From Streptomyces profundus (lineage in GTDB: Bacteria; Actinomycetota; Actinomycetes; Streptomycetales; Streptomycetaceae), in assembly GCF_020740535.1 (NCBI RefSeq), contig NZ_CP082362.1, positions 1,116,001-1,180,000 on the forward strand: a stretch of 64,000 nt of DNA, read 5' to 3'. Position 1 is the first letter of the stretch, and each line of letters begins with the position of its first letter. The notes below the pieces were generated by a model. The model saw only the letters and a program-made list of their open reading frames with translations. It did not search any database and was not told the DNA's origin. The translations under genes were made by a program, and so were the position numbers. Positions 39,334 to 48,442 of the stretch are shown piece after piece.

Positions 39334-39990
39334 TCACTCCTCGGCGCCGGGCAGGGGCGCGCAGGCTCCCTCCACAAAGGCGATGGCACCGAACTGGGGC
39401 TTGTCCACCAGCACCACGGTGTCGCCCGGCGACAGCCGGTAGACGGCGTCCCTGGGGAACTCCCGCCCCGGGCTCCGGGAATAGGCGGCGCTCGAACTGC
39501 CCGTGTGGGGCTCCTCGGGCTCCACGAGTATGGCCCCGCCCAGCGCCTCGCCGACCTGGATCATGTCCGCCTCCGTCCACGCCGACGTCTCGTCGTGACT
39601 GCCAAGCCAGGAGCGGAAGAACACGCCATCGGGGAACGGCCGGCACTGGTATCCGGCCGGCGGATCGTGCACCGGAGTGACCCCGGCCGCCGCCAACTCG
39701 GCGAGGAACGACTCGATTTCCTCGTCCCCGTCCGGCCAGTCGGAGAGCCGCACCTCTATGCCGCCCGCGCCGTCGGACGCCACCGCATAGGCGGGCGAGG
39801 CGCCGCCGCCAGGCAGCAGCACCAGGGCGGCGGCCACGGCGCCGGCCATGGCCAGCCCCCATCCCGCCCGGCGCACGCCGCGGGCCGGGCGCCGCGCCGG
39901 CTCCGGCTCGGCCCCTGCGGCGGCATGCTCGGCCGCGTGCGCGACCTCCCGCTTCAGCTCGGTCAACAGACGGTCCTCGAAGTTGCTCAT
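39334..39990 (-). CDS. Single-pass membrane protein coupled to an ECF sigma factor
   Basis: 218 aa: cytoplasmic N-terminus (FEDRLLTELKREVAHAAEHA), one TM at about 43-60, and an about 155-residue extracytoplasmic domain with two Cys. The ATG overlaps the sigma stop (ATGA), the usual position of an anti-sigma factor. It lacks the HxxxCxxC zinc motif of ZAS anti-sigmas, so the assignment is contextual. Confidence 0.65.
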   Translation of the reverse strand: MSNFEDRLLTELKREVAHAAEHAAAGAEPEPARRPARGVRRAGWGLAMAGAVAAALVLLPGGGASPAYAVASDGAGGIEVRLSDWPDGDEEIESFLAELAAAGVTPVHDPPAGYQCRPFPDGVFFRSWLGSHDETSAWTEADMIQVGEALGGAILVEPEEPHTGSSSAAYSRSPGREFPRDAVYRLSPGDTVVLVDKPQFGAIAFVEGACAPLPGAEE

Positions 39991-40586
39991 GCCTCACTCC
40001 TCGCGAGCTGGACGCGGCGCGGCGGGACTTCCTCAGGGGGGCCGACCAGGGCCCGCAGCTTCCCCCTGGCCCGGTGCAGCCGGACCCTGGCGGCCACCTG
40101 ACTGATGCCGAGCGCCTTGGCGGCCTCGGCGACGGAGAGCTGATCCACCGCGACCAGCTCCAGAACGGCACGCTCGCCTTCGGGCAACTCCACCATGGCG
40201 GCGAGCAGTCGGCGCCCCGGGCGCTCGGCGGCGAGCCGCTCCTCAAGGCGGGTGATGTCGTCGGGCTCCAGCAGCCGGCGCCCGGCGATCCGGTCCTTGA
40301 GCGCGTGCTGTCGGGCGACGCGGCGGCGCTCCGCCGAGGTGACGTTGCGCGCCACCCCGAAGAGCCAGGCGCGTTCGTCGCCCAGGCGCGGGCGGTAGGT
40401 GTGCCCCGAGTCGATGACCGCGAGGAAGACCTCGGCGGTCAGATCGGCGGCGGTGTGGGGATCCTCGACCCGGCGGGCGACGAACCGGCTCACCGCCTCC
40501 ACATGGCGGCGGTAGAACTCCTCGAACAGCTTCGGGTCACGCGCGGCGGCCCTCGGGCCGCCGCGACTTCGGGTGACGATGCGCAC
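39987..40586 (-). CDS. ECF-type RNA polymerase sigma factor
   Basis: 199 aa. Region 2: FEEFYRRHVEAVSRFVARRV, DLTAEVFLAVIDS, RAWLFGVARNVTSAERRR. Region 4: LPEGERAVLELVAVDQLSVAEAAKALGISQVAARVRLHRARGKLR. The GTG at 40586 follows GGGAGAG and is preferred over an upstream GTG at 40622. The cognate promoters and signal are unknown. Confidence 0.9.
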   Translation of the reverse strand: MRIVTRSRGGPRAAARDPKLFEEFYRRHVEAVSRFVARRVEDPHTAADLTAEVFLAVIDSGHTYRPRLGDERAWLFGVARNVTSAERRRVARQHALKDRIAGRRLLEPDDITRLEERLAAERPGRRLLAAMVELPEGERAVLELVAVDQLSVAEAAKALGISQVAARVRLHRARGKLRALVGPPEEVPPRRVQLARSEA

Positions 40587-40705
40587 GCGCGCTCTCCCGT
40601 CCTCGTCCTGCCTTACACCCACACTTGGGCGGCGAGGGGGAAAGCGTTACATGGAGTCACAGGGGCGCCGCGCAGCGAGGCGCCGGCCGACCCCCGCGAG
40701 GGCCC

Positions 40706-40768
40706 GCCGGCGCGTTCCCGCCGGCGCGTTCCCGCCGGCGCGTTCCCGTCGGCGCGTCCCCGCCGGCG
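40706..40768. repeat. 14-bp tandem repeat, about 4.5 copies
   Basis: Unit GCCGGCGCGTTCCC: three perfect copies, one with two changes, then a half copy. It ends eight bases before the stop of the following minus-strand gene. Confidence 0.8.
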
Positions 40769-40775
40769 AGGGGGG

Positions 40776-41021
40776 TCAGTTGCCGAAGGCGTGCCGTTCG
40801 TGCGCCGCCGCGAAGTACCGGGCGTCGGACACCTCGGACGCCACCCGCGCCACCGGGGGCCTGCCCTGGTGCACGATGTCCCCGGCCTCGTGCGTGCAGC
40901 GCAGGCGGTCCTCGTAGGTCGATCCGGGGAAGTACCGCTCCAGCGCGTGCACCGTCTCCTCCCCGGACGTGTGCGCCTCCCGCAACAGAAACACGGCTTT
41001 CTCGATCATCTGGGATTCCAC
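40776..41021 (-). CDS. 81-aa hypothetical protein
   Basis: GTG (41021) or ATG (41009) start; GGTGGGG upstream favours the GTG. The sequence MESQMIEKAVFLLREAHTSG... has a helical amphipathic look and contains HEAGDIVHQG. No signal peptide, no TM, one Cys. Not recognised. Codon usage fits neighbours, so probably real. Confidence 0.5.
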   Translation of the reverse strand: MESQMIEKAVFLLREAHTSGEETVHALERYFPGSTYEDRLRCTHEAGDIVHQGRPPVARVASEVSDARYFAAAHERHAFGN

Positions 41022-41182
41022 AGCGCCCCACCTTTTCCACGGTTATCCCAAGAGTCGCCACGGAATCCCGTCGCCGGTCTCCGTGACTTCCTCTCTCCGC
41101 TTTCGAAGGTAGACCTCGAATGTTCCCGTATCGGTAAAGCCACCGCCATCTTCCACCCAACAGGTGAGTGGCATATTTGCCC

Positions 41183-41204
41183 GGCGGGCGGGGCTCAGCC
41201 CGCC
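41183..41204 (-). terminator. Hairpin at the dnaE stop codon
   Basis: GGCGGGC/GCCCGCC arms (41183-41189 and 41198-41204) flank an 8-base loop that contains the dnaE TGA. Confidence 0.45.
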
Positions 41205-44200
41205 AGGCAGGAGGGTCCGAGCAGCGCCTTCAGATCGCCGAAGAGCGCGGGATCGGCCTGCACCCGGTGCCGGTCGAGGCGGAGGACCGTGGTGGTGCGG
41301 CTGCCCTGGAGCTTGACGCGCACCTCGGTCGCGCCCCGGTGCTGGCCGAGCACCTCGCCGAGCCGCTCCACCAGCGGCGGGGTGACCTTGACGGTGGGGA
41401 TGGTGATGGTGACAGGCGCGTTGGCCGACGCCTCGCTCAGGTCGGGGACCATCAGCTCCATGGCCACCAGCCTCGGCACGTCCTCGCGCTTGTCGAGACG
41501 CCCCTTGACGAACACCACCACGTCCTCGACGAGCTGGGTGGAGACCAGCTGGTAGGAGGCGGGGAAGAACATGCAGTCGATGGATCCGGCCAGGTCCTCG
41601 ACGGTGGCGATGGCCCAGGCGTTCCCCTGCTTGGTCATCTTGCGCTGAAGCCCCGAGATGATGCCGCCAATGGTCACGATCGAGCCATCCGAGTAATCCC
41701 CGCCGGTGAGCGCGGAGATGGCGGCATCGGCTTTTTCGTCCAGAACGTGCTCAATACCGAACAACGGGTGATCGGAAACATAAAGACCGAGCATTTCTCG
41801 TTCCTGGGCCAGCAGATAGGTCTTCTCCCATTCCTCCTCGGAGAAGACCACGTCCATGCCGAACCCCGGCCCGTCCCGCTGCTCCTCGGCGTCGCCCATG
41901 CCACCGAAGAGGTCGAACTGCCCCTCGGCCTCCTTGCGCTTGACCTGCACCACGTTGTCGATCATCGACTCGAAGTGCTGGGTGAGCCCCTTGCGGGTGT
42001 GCTGGAGCGCGTCGAAGGCGCCCGCCTTGATCAGCGACTCCACCGTCCGCTTGTTGCAGACCACCGCCTCGACCTTGTCCAGGAAGTCCGGAAAGGAGCT
42101 GTACTTTCCCTTGCCCTTCCGGGTGGCGACCACGGAGTCCACCACGTTCTGCCCGACGTTGCGCACGGCGGTGAGGCCGAAGACGATCACGTCGTCCCCG
42201 CGCGGGGTGAAGTGCGCCTCGGACTCGTTGACGTCGGGCGGCAGCACCCGGATGCCCATCCGGCGGCACTCGTTGAGGTAGACGGCGGACTTGTCCTTGT
42301 CGTCCCGCACCGAGGTGAGCACGGCCGCCATGTACTCGGCCGGATAGTTCGCCTTGAGATAGGCCGTCCAGTACGTGACCAGGCCGTACGCCGAGGAGTG
42401 CGCCTTGTTGAACGCGTAGCCGGAGAACGGCACCAGCACGTCCCAGACGGCCTGGATCGCCTCGTCGGAGTAGCCGTTCTCCCGCATACCGCTCTGGAAG
42501 GGGACGAACTCCTTGTCGAGGATCTCCTTCTTCTTCTTGCCCATGGCCCGGCGGAGCAGGTCCGCCTGTCCGAGCGAGTAGCCGGCGAGCACCTGGGCGG
42601 CCTTCTGCACCTGCTCCTGGTAGACGATCAGGCCGTAGGTGATGTCGAGCACCTCGCGCAGCGGCTCCTCCAGCTCCTTGTGGATCGGGGTGCTCTCCTG
42701 CTGGCCGTTCTTGCGCAGCGCGTAGTTGATATGCGAGTTCATGCCCATCGGCCCCGGGCGGTACAGGGCGCCGACGGCGGAGATGTCCTCGAAGTTGGTC
42801 GGCTTCATCATGCGCAGCAGCGACCGCATGGGGCCGCCGTCGAACTGGAAGACGCCCAGGGTGTCGCCCCTGCCCAGGAGTTCGAAGGTCTTGGGGTCGT
42901 CCAGCGTCATGTCGAGGAGCTTGATCTCGACGCCCTTGTTCTGCTTGATGAGCTTGACCGCGTCATCCATGATCGTCAGGTTGCGCAGGCCGAGGAAGTC
43001 CATCTTCAGCAGGCCGAGGGACTCACAGGTGGGATAGTCCCACTGCGTGACGACCACACCGTCGTTCTTCGGCGCGAACAGCGGGACATGGTCCACCAGC
43101 CGCTCGCTGGACATGATCACGCCGGCGGCGTGCATGCCCATCTGCCGGACCAGGCCCTCCAGGCCCTTGGCGGTGTCGATCACCTTCTTGACGTCCGGCT
43201 CGTTCTCGTACATCGACCTGACCTCGCCCGCCTCGCTGTAGCGGGGGTGGTCCTTGTCGGTGATGCCGGAGAGCGGGATGCCCTTGCCCAGCACGTCGGC
43301 CGGCATCGCCTTGGTGATCCGGTCGCCCATCGCGTACGGGTAGCCGAGCACCCGGGAGGCGTCCTTGATGGCCGCCTTCGCCTTGATGGTGCCGTAGGTG
43401 CCGATCATCGAGACCTTGTCGGCCCCGTACTTGTCGGTGACGTAGCGGATCACCTCACCGCGCCGACGCTCGTCGAAGTCGATGTCGACGTCGGGCATCG
43501 AGACGCGCTCGGGGTTGAGGAACCGCTCGAAGATCAGGCCGTGTTCGATGGGGTCGAGGTCGGTGATGCCCATGGCGTAGGAGACCAGCGAGCCGGCCGC
43601 CGACCCCCGGCCGGGGCCCACCGCGATGCCCTGCTCCTTGGCCCACATGATGAAGTCGGCGACCACCAGGAAGTACCCGGGGAACCCCATCTGGATGATG
43701 ACGCCCATCTCGTACTCGGCCTGCCGCTGCCGGTCCTCCGGCACCCCGCCCGGGTAGCGGCGGGCCATGCCGCGCTTGACCTCCTCCTGGAACCAGGTGA
43801 CCTCGGTGTAGCCCTCGGGCACATCGAACTTGGGCATCAGGTCGCGGGACTCGAACCAACCGCTGATGTCGACCTGTTCGGCGACCAGCCGGGTGTTGGC
43901 GCAGCCCTCCTGCCAGGCGTCGGAGGAGTCGATCGCATACATCTCGGCGGGCGACTTCAGGAAGTAACCGGACCCGTCGAAGCGGAAACGATCAGGATCG
44001 GAGAGGTTCTTGCCGGTCTGGACGCAGAGCAGCGCGTCGTGCGCGTCCGACTCATGGGCGTACGTGTAGTGCGAGTCGTTGGTGACCAGGGGCGGGATGC
44101 CCACCTCCCGGCCGATCCGCAGCAGGTCCTCGCGCACCCGGCTCTCGATCGACAGGCCGTGGTCCATCAGTTCGAGGAAGTACCGGTCCTTGCCGAAGAT

Positions 44201-44737
44201 CTCCTGGTACTCGCCCGCGGCCTTGCGCGCCTCCTCGTACTGGCCCAGCCGGAGCCGGGTCTGCAACTCGCCCGACGGGCAGCCCGTGGAGGCGATCAGC
44301 CCCTCCGAGTGCTGCGAGATCGTCTCCCGGTCCATCCGGGGCCACTTCACGAAGTAGCCCTCGGTGTAGGCGTCCGAGGAGAGCCGGAAGAGGTTGTGCA
44401 GCCCGGTGCTGTTGGCCGCCCAGATGGTCTTGTGGGTGTAACCGCCGGAGCCGGAGACGTCGTCCCGCTTCTGGTGTGGCTGGCCCCACTGCACCCGGCG
44501 CTTGTGCCGCCGCGACTCCGGCGCCACATAGGCCTCGATGCCGATGATCGGCGTGATGTCGGCGGCCCTCGCCTGCTGGAAGAAGTCGTAGGCGCCGTGC
44601 AGGTTGCCGTGGTCGGTCACGGCGATATGCGACATGCCCATCTCCTGGCAGGCCCGGAACATGTCCTTGAGCCGCGCCGCACCGTCCAGCAGCGAGTACT
44701 GGGTGTGAACGTGCAGGTGGGTGAAGGGCTGGGTCAC
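41195..44737 (-). CDS. dnaE: DNA polymerase III alpha subunit
   Basis: 1180 aa, main replicative polymerase (DnaE1 type). PHP domain starts FTHLHVHTQYSLLDG; polymerase acidic motif PDVDIDFD at 414-421; the helix-hairpin and KMDFLGLRNLTI segments follow. A beta-clamp motif QFDLF lies at 940-944; an OB fold follows (VTIGGIISGLQRKMTKQG). GTG start. Its high-GC antisense frame (41168-44902) is a shadow. Confidence 0.97.
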   Translation of the reverse strand: MTQPFTHLHVHTQYSLLDGAARLKDMFRACQEMGMSHIAVTDHGNLHGAYDFFQQARAADITPIIGIEAYVAPESRRHKRRVQWGQPHQKRDDVSGSGGYTHKTIWAANSTGLHNLFRLSSDAYTEGYFVKWPRMDRETISQHSEGLIASTGCPSGELQTRLRLGQYEEARKAAGEYQEIFGKDRYFLELMDHGLSIESRVREDLLRIGREVGIPPLVTNDSHYTYAHESDAHDALLCVQTGKNLSDPDRFRFDGSGYFLKSPAEMYAIDSSDAWQEGCANTRLVAEQVDISGWFESRDLMPKFDVPEGYTEVTWFQEEVKRGMARRYPGGVPEDRQRQAEYEMGVIIQMGFPGYFLVVADFIMWAKEQGIAVGPGRGSAAGSLVSYAMGITDLDPIEHGLIFERFLNPERVSMPDVDIDFDERRRGEVIRYVTDKYGADKVSMIGTYGTIKAKAAIKDASRVLGYPYAMGDRITKAMPADVLGKGIPLSGITDKDHPRYSEAGEVRSMYENEPDVKKVIDTAKGLEGLVRQMGMHAAGVIMSSERLVDHVPLFAPKNDGVVVTQWDYPTCESLGLLKMDFLGLRNLTIMDDAVKLIKQNKGVEIKLLDMTLDDPKTFELLGRGDTLGVFQFDGGPMRSLLRMMKPTNFEDISAVGALYRPGPMGMNSHINYALRKNGQQESTPIHKELEEPLREVLDITYGLIVYQEQVQKAAQVLAGYSLGQADLLRRAMGKKKKEILDKEFVPFQSGMRENGYSDEAIQAVWDVLVPFSGYAFNKAHSSAYGLVTYWTAYLKANYPAEYMAAVLTSVRDDKDKSAVYLNECRRMGIRVLPPDVNESEAHFTPRGDDVIVFGLTAVRNVGQNVVDSVVATRKGKGKYSSFPDFLDKVEAVVCNKRTVESLIKAGAFDALQHTRKGLTQHFESMIDNVVQVKRKEAEGQFDLFGGMGDAEEQRDGPGFGMDVVFSEEEWEKTYLLAQEREMLGLYVSDHPLFGIEHVLDEKADAAISALTGGDYSDGSIVTIGGIISGLQRKMTKQGNAWAIATVEDLAGSIDCMFFPASYQLVSTQLVEDVVVFVKGRLDKREDVPRLVAMELMVPDLSEASANAPVTITIPTVKVTPPLVERLGEVLGQHRGATEVRVKLQGSRTTTVLRLDRHRVQADPALFGDLKALLGPSCLAG

Positions 44738-45045
44738 TCCACGGGCCTTCCGCAGCAGGGGCAGGGTCGAAGGGGCGGACCGCCCACGAAAGGGGCGCGC
44801 GCCAGAACACCGACCCTACCTCTGGTCCCACGGCTTGACCGCGTCCTCCCCCGCTCCAACCGTCCGGGCGTTTCCGCAGGTCACAGTGGGTGCATCGGGT
44901 AACTCCCGAGGTCAGCCGAGGTCCGCGGACCCCGACGGAAACCGGCCGGAACCCACCGCCGACCACCCACGGCCACCGGGCCTCCACGTTCCGGATCGAT
45001 ACCGGCCCGTACCCTCTCCCGGCCGCTCATGGCACACTCGGCTCG
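44738..45045. other. Divergent intergenic region dnaE / membrane gene
   Basis: About 308 bases. CACACT at 45033-45038 lies seven bases before the next gene's ATG and fits a leaderless start. On the minus strand TAGGGT at 44813-44818 is a weak -10 candidate for dnaE. Nothing else was recognised. Confidence 0.35.
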
Positions 45046-45729
45046 ATGGGCGACTCCACTTCCGGTATACGCGTGCTGCGCGCGGCGATCTTCGCCGCGC
45101 TCTGCGTCACGCTCTCCACCGGTGCCCATGTCCTGCTCTCCGGCCAACCGCTGCCGACCCCGGCCGTGATCATGGTCACGTTGGGCGTGTTCATCCTCGC
45201 CCTGACCCTCGCCGGCGAGCGGGAGCGCGGCTTCGCCGCCATCGCGGCGCTGCTGATCCCGCTCCAGCTGGCGGCCGACGCCGTCTTCACCGTCGGCCAG
45301 AACGCCTGCTACGGCCTGGGCCAGGGACAGCCCGTCGGTCCGCTGCGGCTCTTCGGCGTCGATCTGGTCTGTGCCGGAGGCGACTTCGGCACCCCGCTGG
45401 CCCGGCTGGTCGCCGGCCAGGAGCCGCTGGCCGAGCCCGCCGGCCACGCCGCCGGTCCCTGGCTGCTGCTGGCCGCGCATATCGCCGTCGGCCTGATCGC
45501 CGCCGGCTGGCTGCGCGGCGGCGAGCGCGCGGTGGCCAGGCTGCTGCGCGCGGCCGGCGCCGCCACCTTCCGGCCCCTGCTGATCGCCGTCGCCGCACAC
45601 CGGGTGACCGTGGACGAGCCGGCGGCCCCCGCGGCCGTCCGCCGTCAGCCGGCCCGGCCGACCACGCCGACGCTGACCCACTCGGTGCTCCGCCGGGGGC
45701 CGCCGGTCCCGGCCACCGGCCTGTCCTGA
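45046..45729 (+). CDS. Hypothetical multi-pass membrane protein
   Basis: 227 aa with about four to five hydrophobic segments (11-32, 40-57, 65-85, 142-162). NACYGLGQGQPVG and DLVCAGGDFGTP have two extracytoplasmic Cys; an amphipathic C-terminal tail (RRQPARPTTPTLTHSVLRR) is basic. Not recognised; it sits between dnaE and a DsbA-like gene, so a redox or metal link is possible but only by context. Confidence 0.6.
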   Translation: MGDSTSGIRVLRAAIFAALCVTLSTGAHVLLSGQPLPTPAVIMVTLGVFILALTLAGERERGFAAIAALLIPLQLAADAVFTVGQNACYGLGQGQPVGPLRLFGVDLVCAGGDFGTPLARLVAGQEPLAEPAGHAAGPWLLLAAHIAVGLIAAGWLRGGERAVARLLRAAGAATFRPLLIAVAAHRVTVDEPAAPAAVRRQPARPTTPTLTHSVLRRGPPVPATGLS

Positions 45730-45813
45730 GCGGACCGGCCCCGCCCGTCCAGTCGGCACCCCCGTGGGAACAGCCGGACCCGGCCCCCACCCAGACACGG
45801 AGATCAACACCCC

Positions 45814-46728
45814 ATGAGCAAGCGCAACTCCCAAGAGGCCAAGCGCGCCGCGCGTGAGCGGCTCCTCGCCGAGCGTCAGAAGCAGAAGAGGAAGGACAAG
45901 GTCCGTCGGCAACTAACCGTCGGCGGCTCGGTGGTGGCCATTCTGGCGATAGCCGCCGGCATAGGCGTGGCCGTCGCCAACATGGACAGCAGCAGCGGCG
46001 AGGACTCGACCGACTGGGGCGCGGTCCGCGGCCAGCTGGACGACGGCGAGCCGGGTGAGGTCGAGTACGCGACCGACGCGCCCGCCAACGCCAGCGGCGA
46101 GGACGGCCTCACCGTGCTGATCGGCGACCCGGACGCGGTCAACACCATCACCCTCTACGAGGACCCCCGCTGCCCGTCCTGCGCCAACTTCGAGCAGGGC
46201 GTGGGCGAAACGATCCACCAGGACGTCGAGGAGGGCCTCTACAACGTCGAGTTCGTCTTCGGCACCTTCCTGGACGACCGCCTCGGCGGCAGTGGCTCGC
46301 GCAACGCGGTGGCCGCCCTCGGCGCCGCGCTCGACGTGAGCCCCGAGGCCTTCCAGGGCCTCCACCAGCAGCTGTACACGGTGGAGAACCACCCGACGGA
46401 GCAGACCGACGAGTTCGGCGACGACGCCAGGCTGATCGAGCTGGCGCAGAACGTCCCCGAGCTGGAGGGCAACGCCGACTTCGAGGCGGCCGTCAACGAC
46501 AGCACCTTCGCCGCCTGGGCGCTCCAGATGTCGGACAAGTTCCAGGCCGACCCGGACGTCGAGGGCACCCCGACCGTCAAGGTCAACGGCACCGTCGTCG
46601 AGGCCCCCCGCACCCCCGAGGCGTGGGACGCGATGCTCCAGACCACGCTGACCGACGGCGGCGAGGCCGAAGCGGACGCCGACGCCGACGCCGACGCGGA
46701 CGCGGACGCCGAGGAGGAGACCGAGTAG
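45814..46728 (+). CDS. Membrane-anchored DsbA-like thioredoxin-fold protein
   Basis: 304 aa. Charged cytoplasmic N-terminus, one TM at about 35-56, then a thioredoxin/DsbA domain with active-site CPSC (about 125-128; YEDPRCPSCANFEQG) and a cis-Pro segment DPDVEGTPTVKVNG. Likely oxidises or isomerises exported disulfides. The C-terminus is a low-complexity Asp-Ala repeat (ADADADADADADA) from a tandem GACGCC run at about 46672-46709. Confidence 0.87.
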   Translation: MSKRNSQEAKRAARERLLAERQKQKRKDKVRRQLTVGGSVVAILAIAAGIGVAVANMDSSSGEDSTDWGAVRGQLDDGEPGEVEYATDAPANASGEDGLTVLIGDPDAVNTITLYEDPRCPSCANFEQGVGETIHQDVEEGLYNVEFVFGTFLDDRLGGSGSRNAVAALGAALDVSPEAFQGLHQQLYTVENHPTEQTDEFGDDARLIELAQNVPELEGNADFEAAVNDSTFAAWALQMSDKFQADPDVEGTPTVKVNGTVVEAPRTPEAWDAMLQTTLTDGGEAEADADADADADADAEEETE

Positions 46729-46743
46729 TCGGACCCACCGGGA

Positions 46744-46776
46744 CGGGCGGGCGAACCACCCCTGGTCGCCCGCCCG
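46744..46776 (+). terminator. Hairpin terminator after the DsbA-like gene
   Basis: 11-bp perfect arms (46744-46754 with 46766-46776), 11-base loop, followed by TTCCC. It ends 12 bases before the kinase -10. Confidence 0.6.
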
Positions 46777-46787
46777 TTCCCGTGCCA

Positions 46788-46793
46788 TACCCT
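46788..46793 (+). promoter_or_regulatory. -10 hexamer for the Ser/Thr kinase gene
   Basis: TACCCT, eight bases before ATG 46802; same sequence and spacing class as at 7742 and 53692. Confidence 0.4.
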
Positions 46794-46801
46794 TGGGCAT
46801 C

Positions 46802-48415
46802 ATGGCAGGGGCGGAACGCGGACAGATCGTGGACGGTCGCTTCGAGCTGCTGCGGCGGCTCGGGCACGGGGGGATGGGCACCGTCTGGTGCGCGAAGGAC
46901 CTGGCGCTGCACCGCGAGGTCGCCCTCAAGGAGGTCCGCCCGCCCGAGGGCGCCGAGCAGGTGCCGCCGCCCGAGGTGCTCAGGGAACGGGTGCTGCGCG
47001 AGGCGCGCGCCCTGGCCCGGCTCAACCACCCCCACGTGGTCAGGATCTACCACATCGTGGATGTGGCGCCGCACCCCTGGCTGGTGATGGAGCTGCTCCC
47101 CGGGGAGTCCCTGCACACCCTCGCCCGGCGCGGCCCGGTGCCGGTGGCCGACGCCGTCCGCTGGGGGCGCGACATCCTGGCCGCGCTCAGCGCCGCGCAC
47201 GCCGCCGGCATCCACCACCGGGACGTCAAGCCGGCCAACGTGCTGCTGCGCGAGGACGGTTCGGCCGTCCTGACCGACTTCGGCATCGCCGCGGTCTCCG
47301 ACACCGCCTCCCTCACGGCGACCGGCGGGGTGATCGGCTCCCCCGAGTATCTGGCGCCCGAACGGGTCCGCAGCGCGCCCGACCACCCGTCGGCCGACTT
47401 CTGGTCGCTGGGCATCACGCTCTATGTGCTGACCGAGGGCCACAGCCCGCTGCGCCGGGCGAACACGCTCAACACGCTGACCGCCGTGCTGGAGGACCCG
47501 ATACCGCCGCCGGTCCGCTCGGGCCCGCTCGCCGGGGTGCTCCAGGCGCTGCTGACACGGGATCCGGCGACCCGCCCCGACGCCGCCACGCTGGACGCGA
47601 TGCTGGTGGAGGCCACCCGCCTCGCCGACGCCCCGGAGGCCGCGCCCCCTCCCATTCCACCGAACATCCCGTGGTCGCCCACGGCGCCCGCCGTGCCACC
47701 CCCGACACCGACGCCGACCCCGACCGCCACCCCGCCGACTCCCGCCTCCACGGCCGATCAGCGGCCCACCGGGTCCCGCCGGCGCGGACCGCTGATCGCG
47801 GCCCTGATCGCCGGCGCGCTGCTGCTGGCCGCGGTCCCCACCGGCTGGGTGCTGCTGCGCGACGACGAGCCGTCGACAGGCGCCGACGGAGACGTCCCCA
47901 CGGCGCCGCCGGCCGAGGACGAGGACGAGAACGAAGGCACCGACGGCGACGGCGACAACGGCGAGAGCGGGGACACGAGCAAGGACTCGGACAGGCCGGA
48001 CGCCTCCGAGCCGCCATCGCCCAACGAGTCCGGAACCGACACGGAGCCCGACCCCTCGGAGGAGGGGCCGGATCCCGACCCGTCCCAGCCGACGGACCGC
48101 TGGGTGGCCCAGCTGTTCTCCGAACCGGTCGGCACCGGAACGGACACCCGCGACCAGCGGCTCGCCGCCGTCCGCGCCAACGCGCCGGAGGCGCAGGTGC
48201 TGCGCAGCGACGACTACGCCTCGCTGAACCCCGGGTACTGGGTGATCTACTCGCCCGGCCCGTTCGCCGACGGCCACCAGGCGGTCGCCCGTTGCAACGA
48301 GTTGGGCCTCACCACCCGCAACGAGTGCGTCGGCCGCTACCTCAGCCAGGACAGCGCGGACCTGGCCCTGATCTGCGCCCCCGACGGAAGCGGCGACTGC
48401 GTCAAGGACGACTAG
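46802..48415 (+). CDS. Transmembrane Ser/Thr protein kinase (PknB/Hanks type)
   Basis: 537 aa. Glycine loop LGHGGMG near 18-24, catalytic Lys in VALKEV, catalytic HRDVKPANVLL (H139-R140-D141), DFG in LTDFGIA, and activation loop SLTATGGVIGSPEYLAPE. A Pro-rich linker leads to one TM (about 330-352), then an acidic Ser/Pro/Asp-rich stalk and an about 90-residue extracellular domain (RWVAQLFSEPVG... CNELGLTTRNECVGRYLSQD) resembling a SPOR-like peptidoglycan sensor. No PASTA repeats. ATG 46802 chosen over TTG 46793. Confidence 0.9.
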   Translation: MAGAERGQIVDGRFELLRRLGHGGMGTVWCAKDLALHREVALKEVRPPEGAEQVPPPEVLRERVLREARALARLNHPHVVRIYHIVDVAPHPWLVMELLPGESLHTLARRGPVPVADAVRWGRDILAALSAAHAAGIHHRDVKPANVLLREDGSAVLTDFGIAAVSDTASLTATGGVIGSPEYLAPERVRSAPDHPSADFWSLGITLYVLTEGHSPLRRANTLNTLTAVLEDPIPPPVRSGPLAGVLQALLTRDPATRPDAATLDAMLVEATRLADAPEAAPPPIPPNIPWSPTAPAVPPPTPTPTPTATPPTPASTADQRPTGSRRRGPLIAALIAGALLLAAVPTGWVLLRDDEPSTGADGDVPTAPPAEDEDENEGTDGDGDNGESGDTSKDSDRPDASEPPSPNESGTDTEPDPSEEGPDPDPSQPTDRWVAQLFSEPVGTGTDTRDQRLAAVRANAPEAQVLRSDDYASLNPGYWVIYSPGPFADGHQAVARCNELGLTTRNECVGRYLSQDSADLALICAPDGSGDCVKDD

Positions 48416-48442
48416 GGCACGTCGTCTGGATCTTCTCGGGGG

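Noticed and set aside
41168..44902. 1244-codon open frame antisense to dnaE
   Set aside because: It is the complement of a highly conserved dnaE gene; high GC removes stops from the opposite frame. The translation is low-complexity His/Val/Gly/Asp with no family match.
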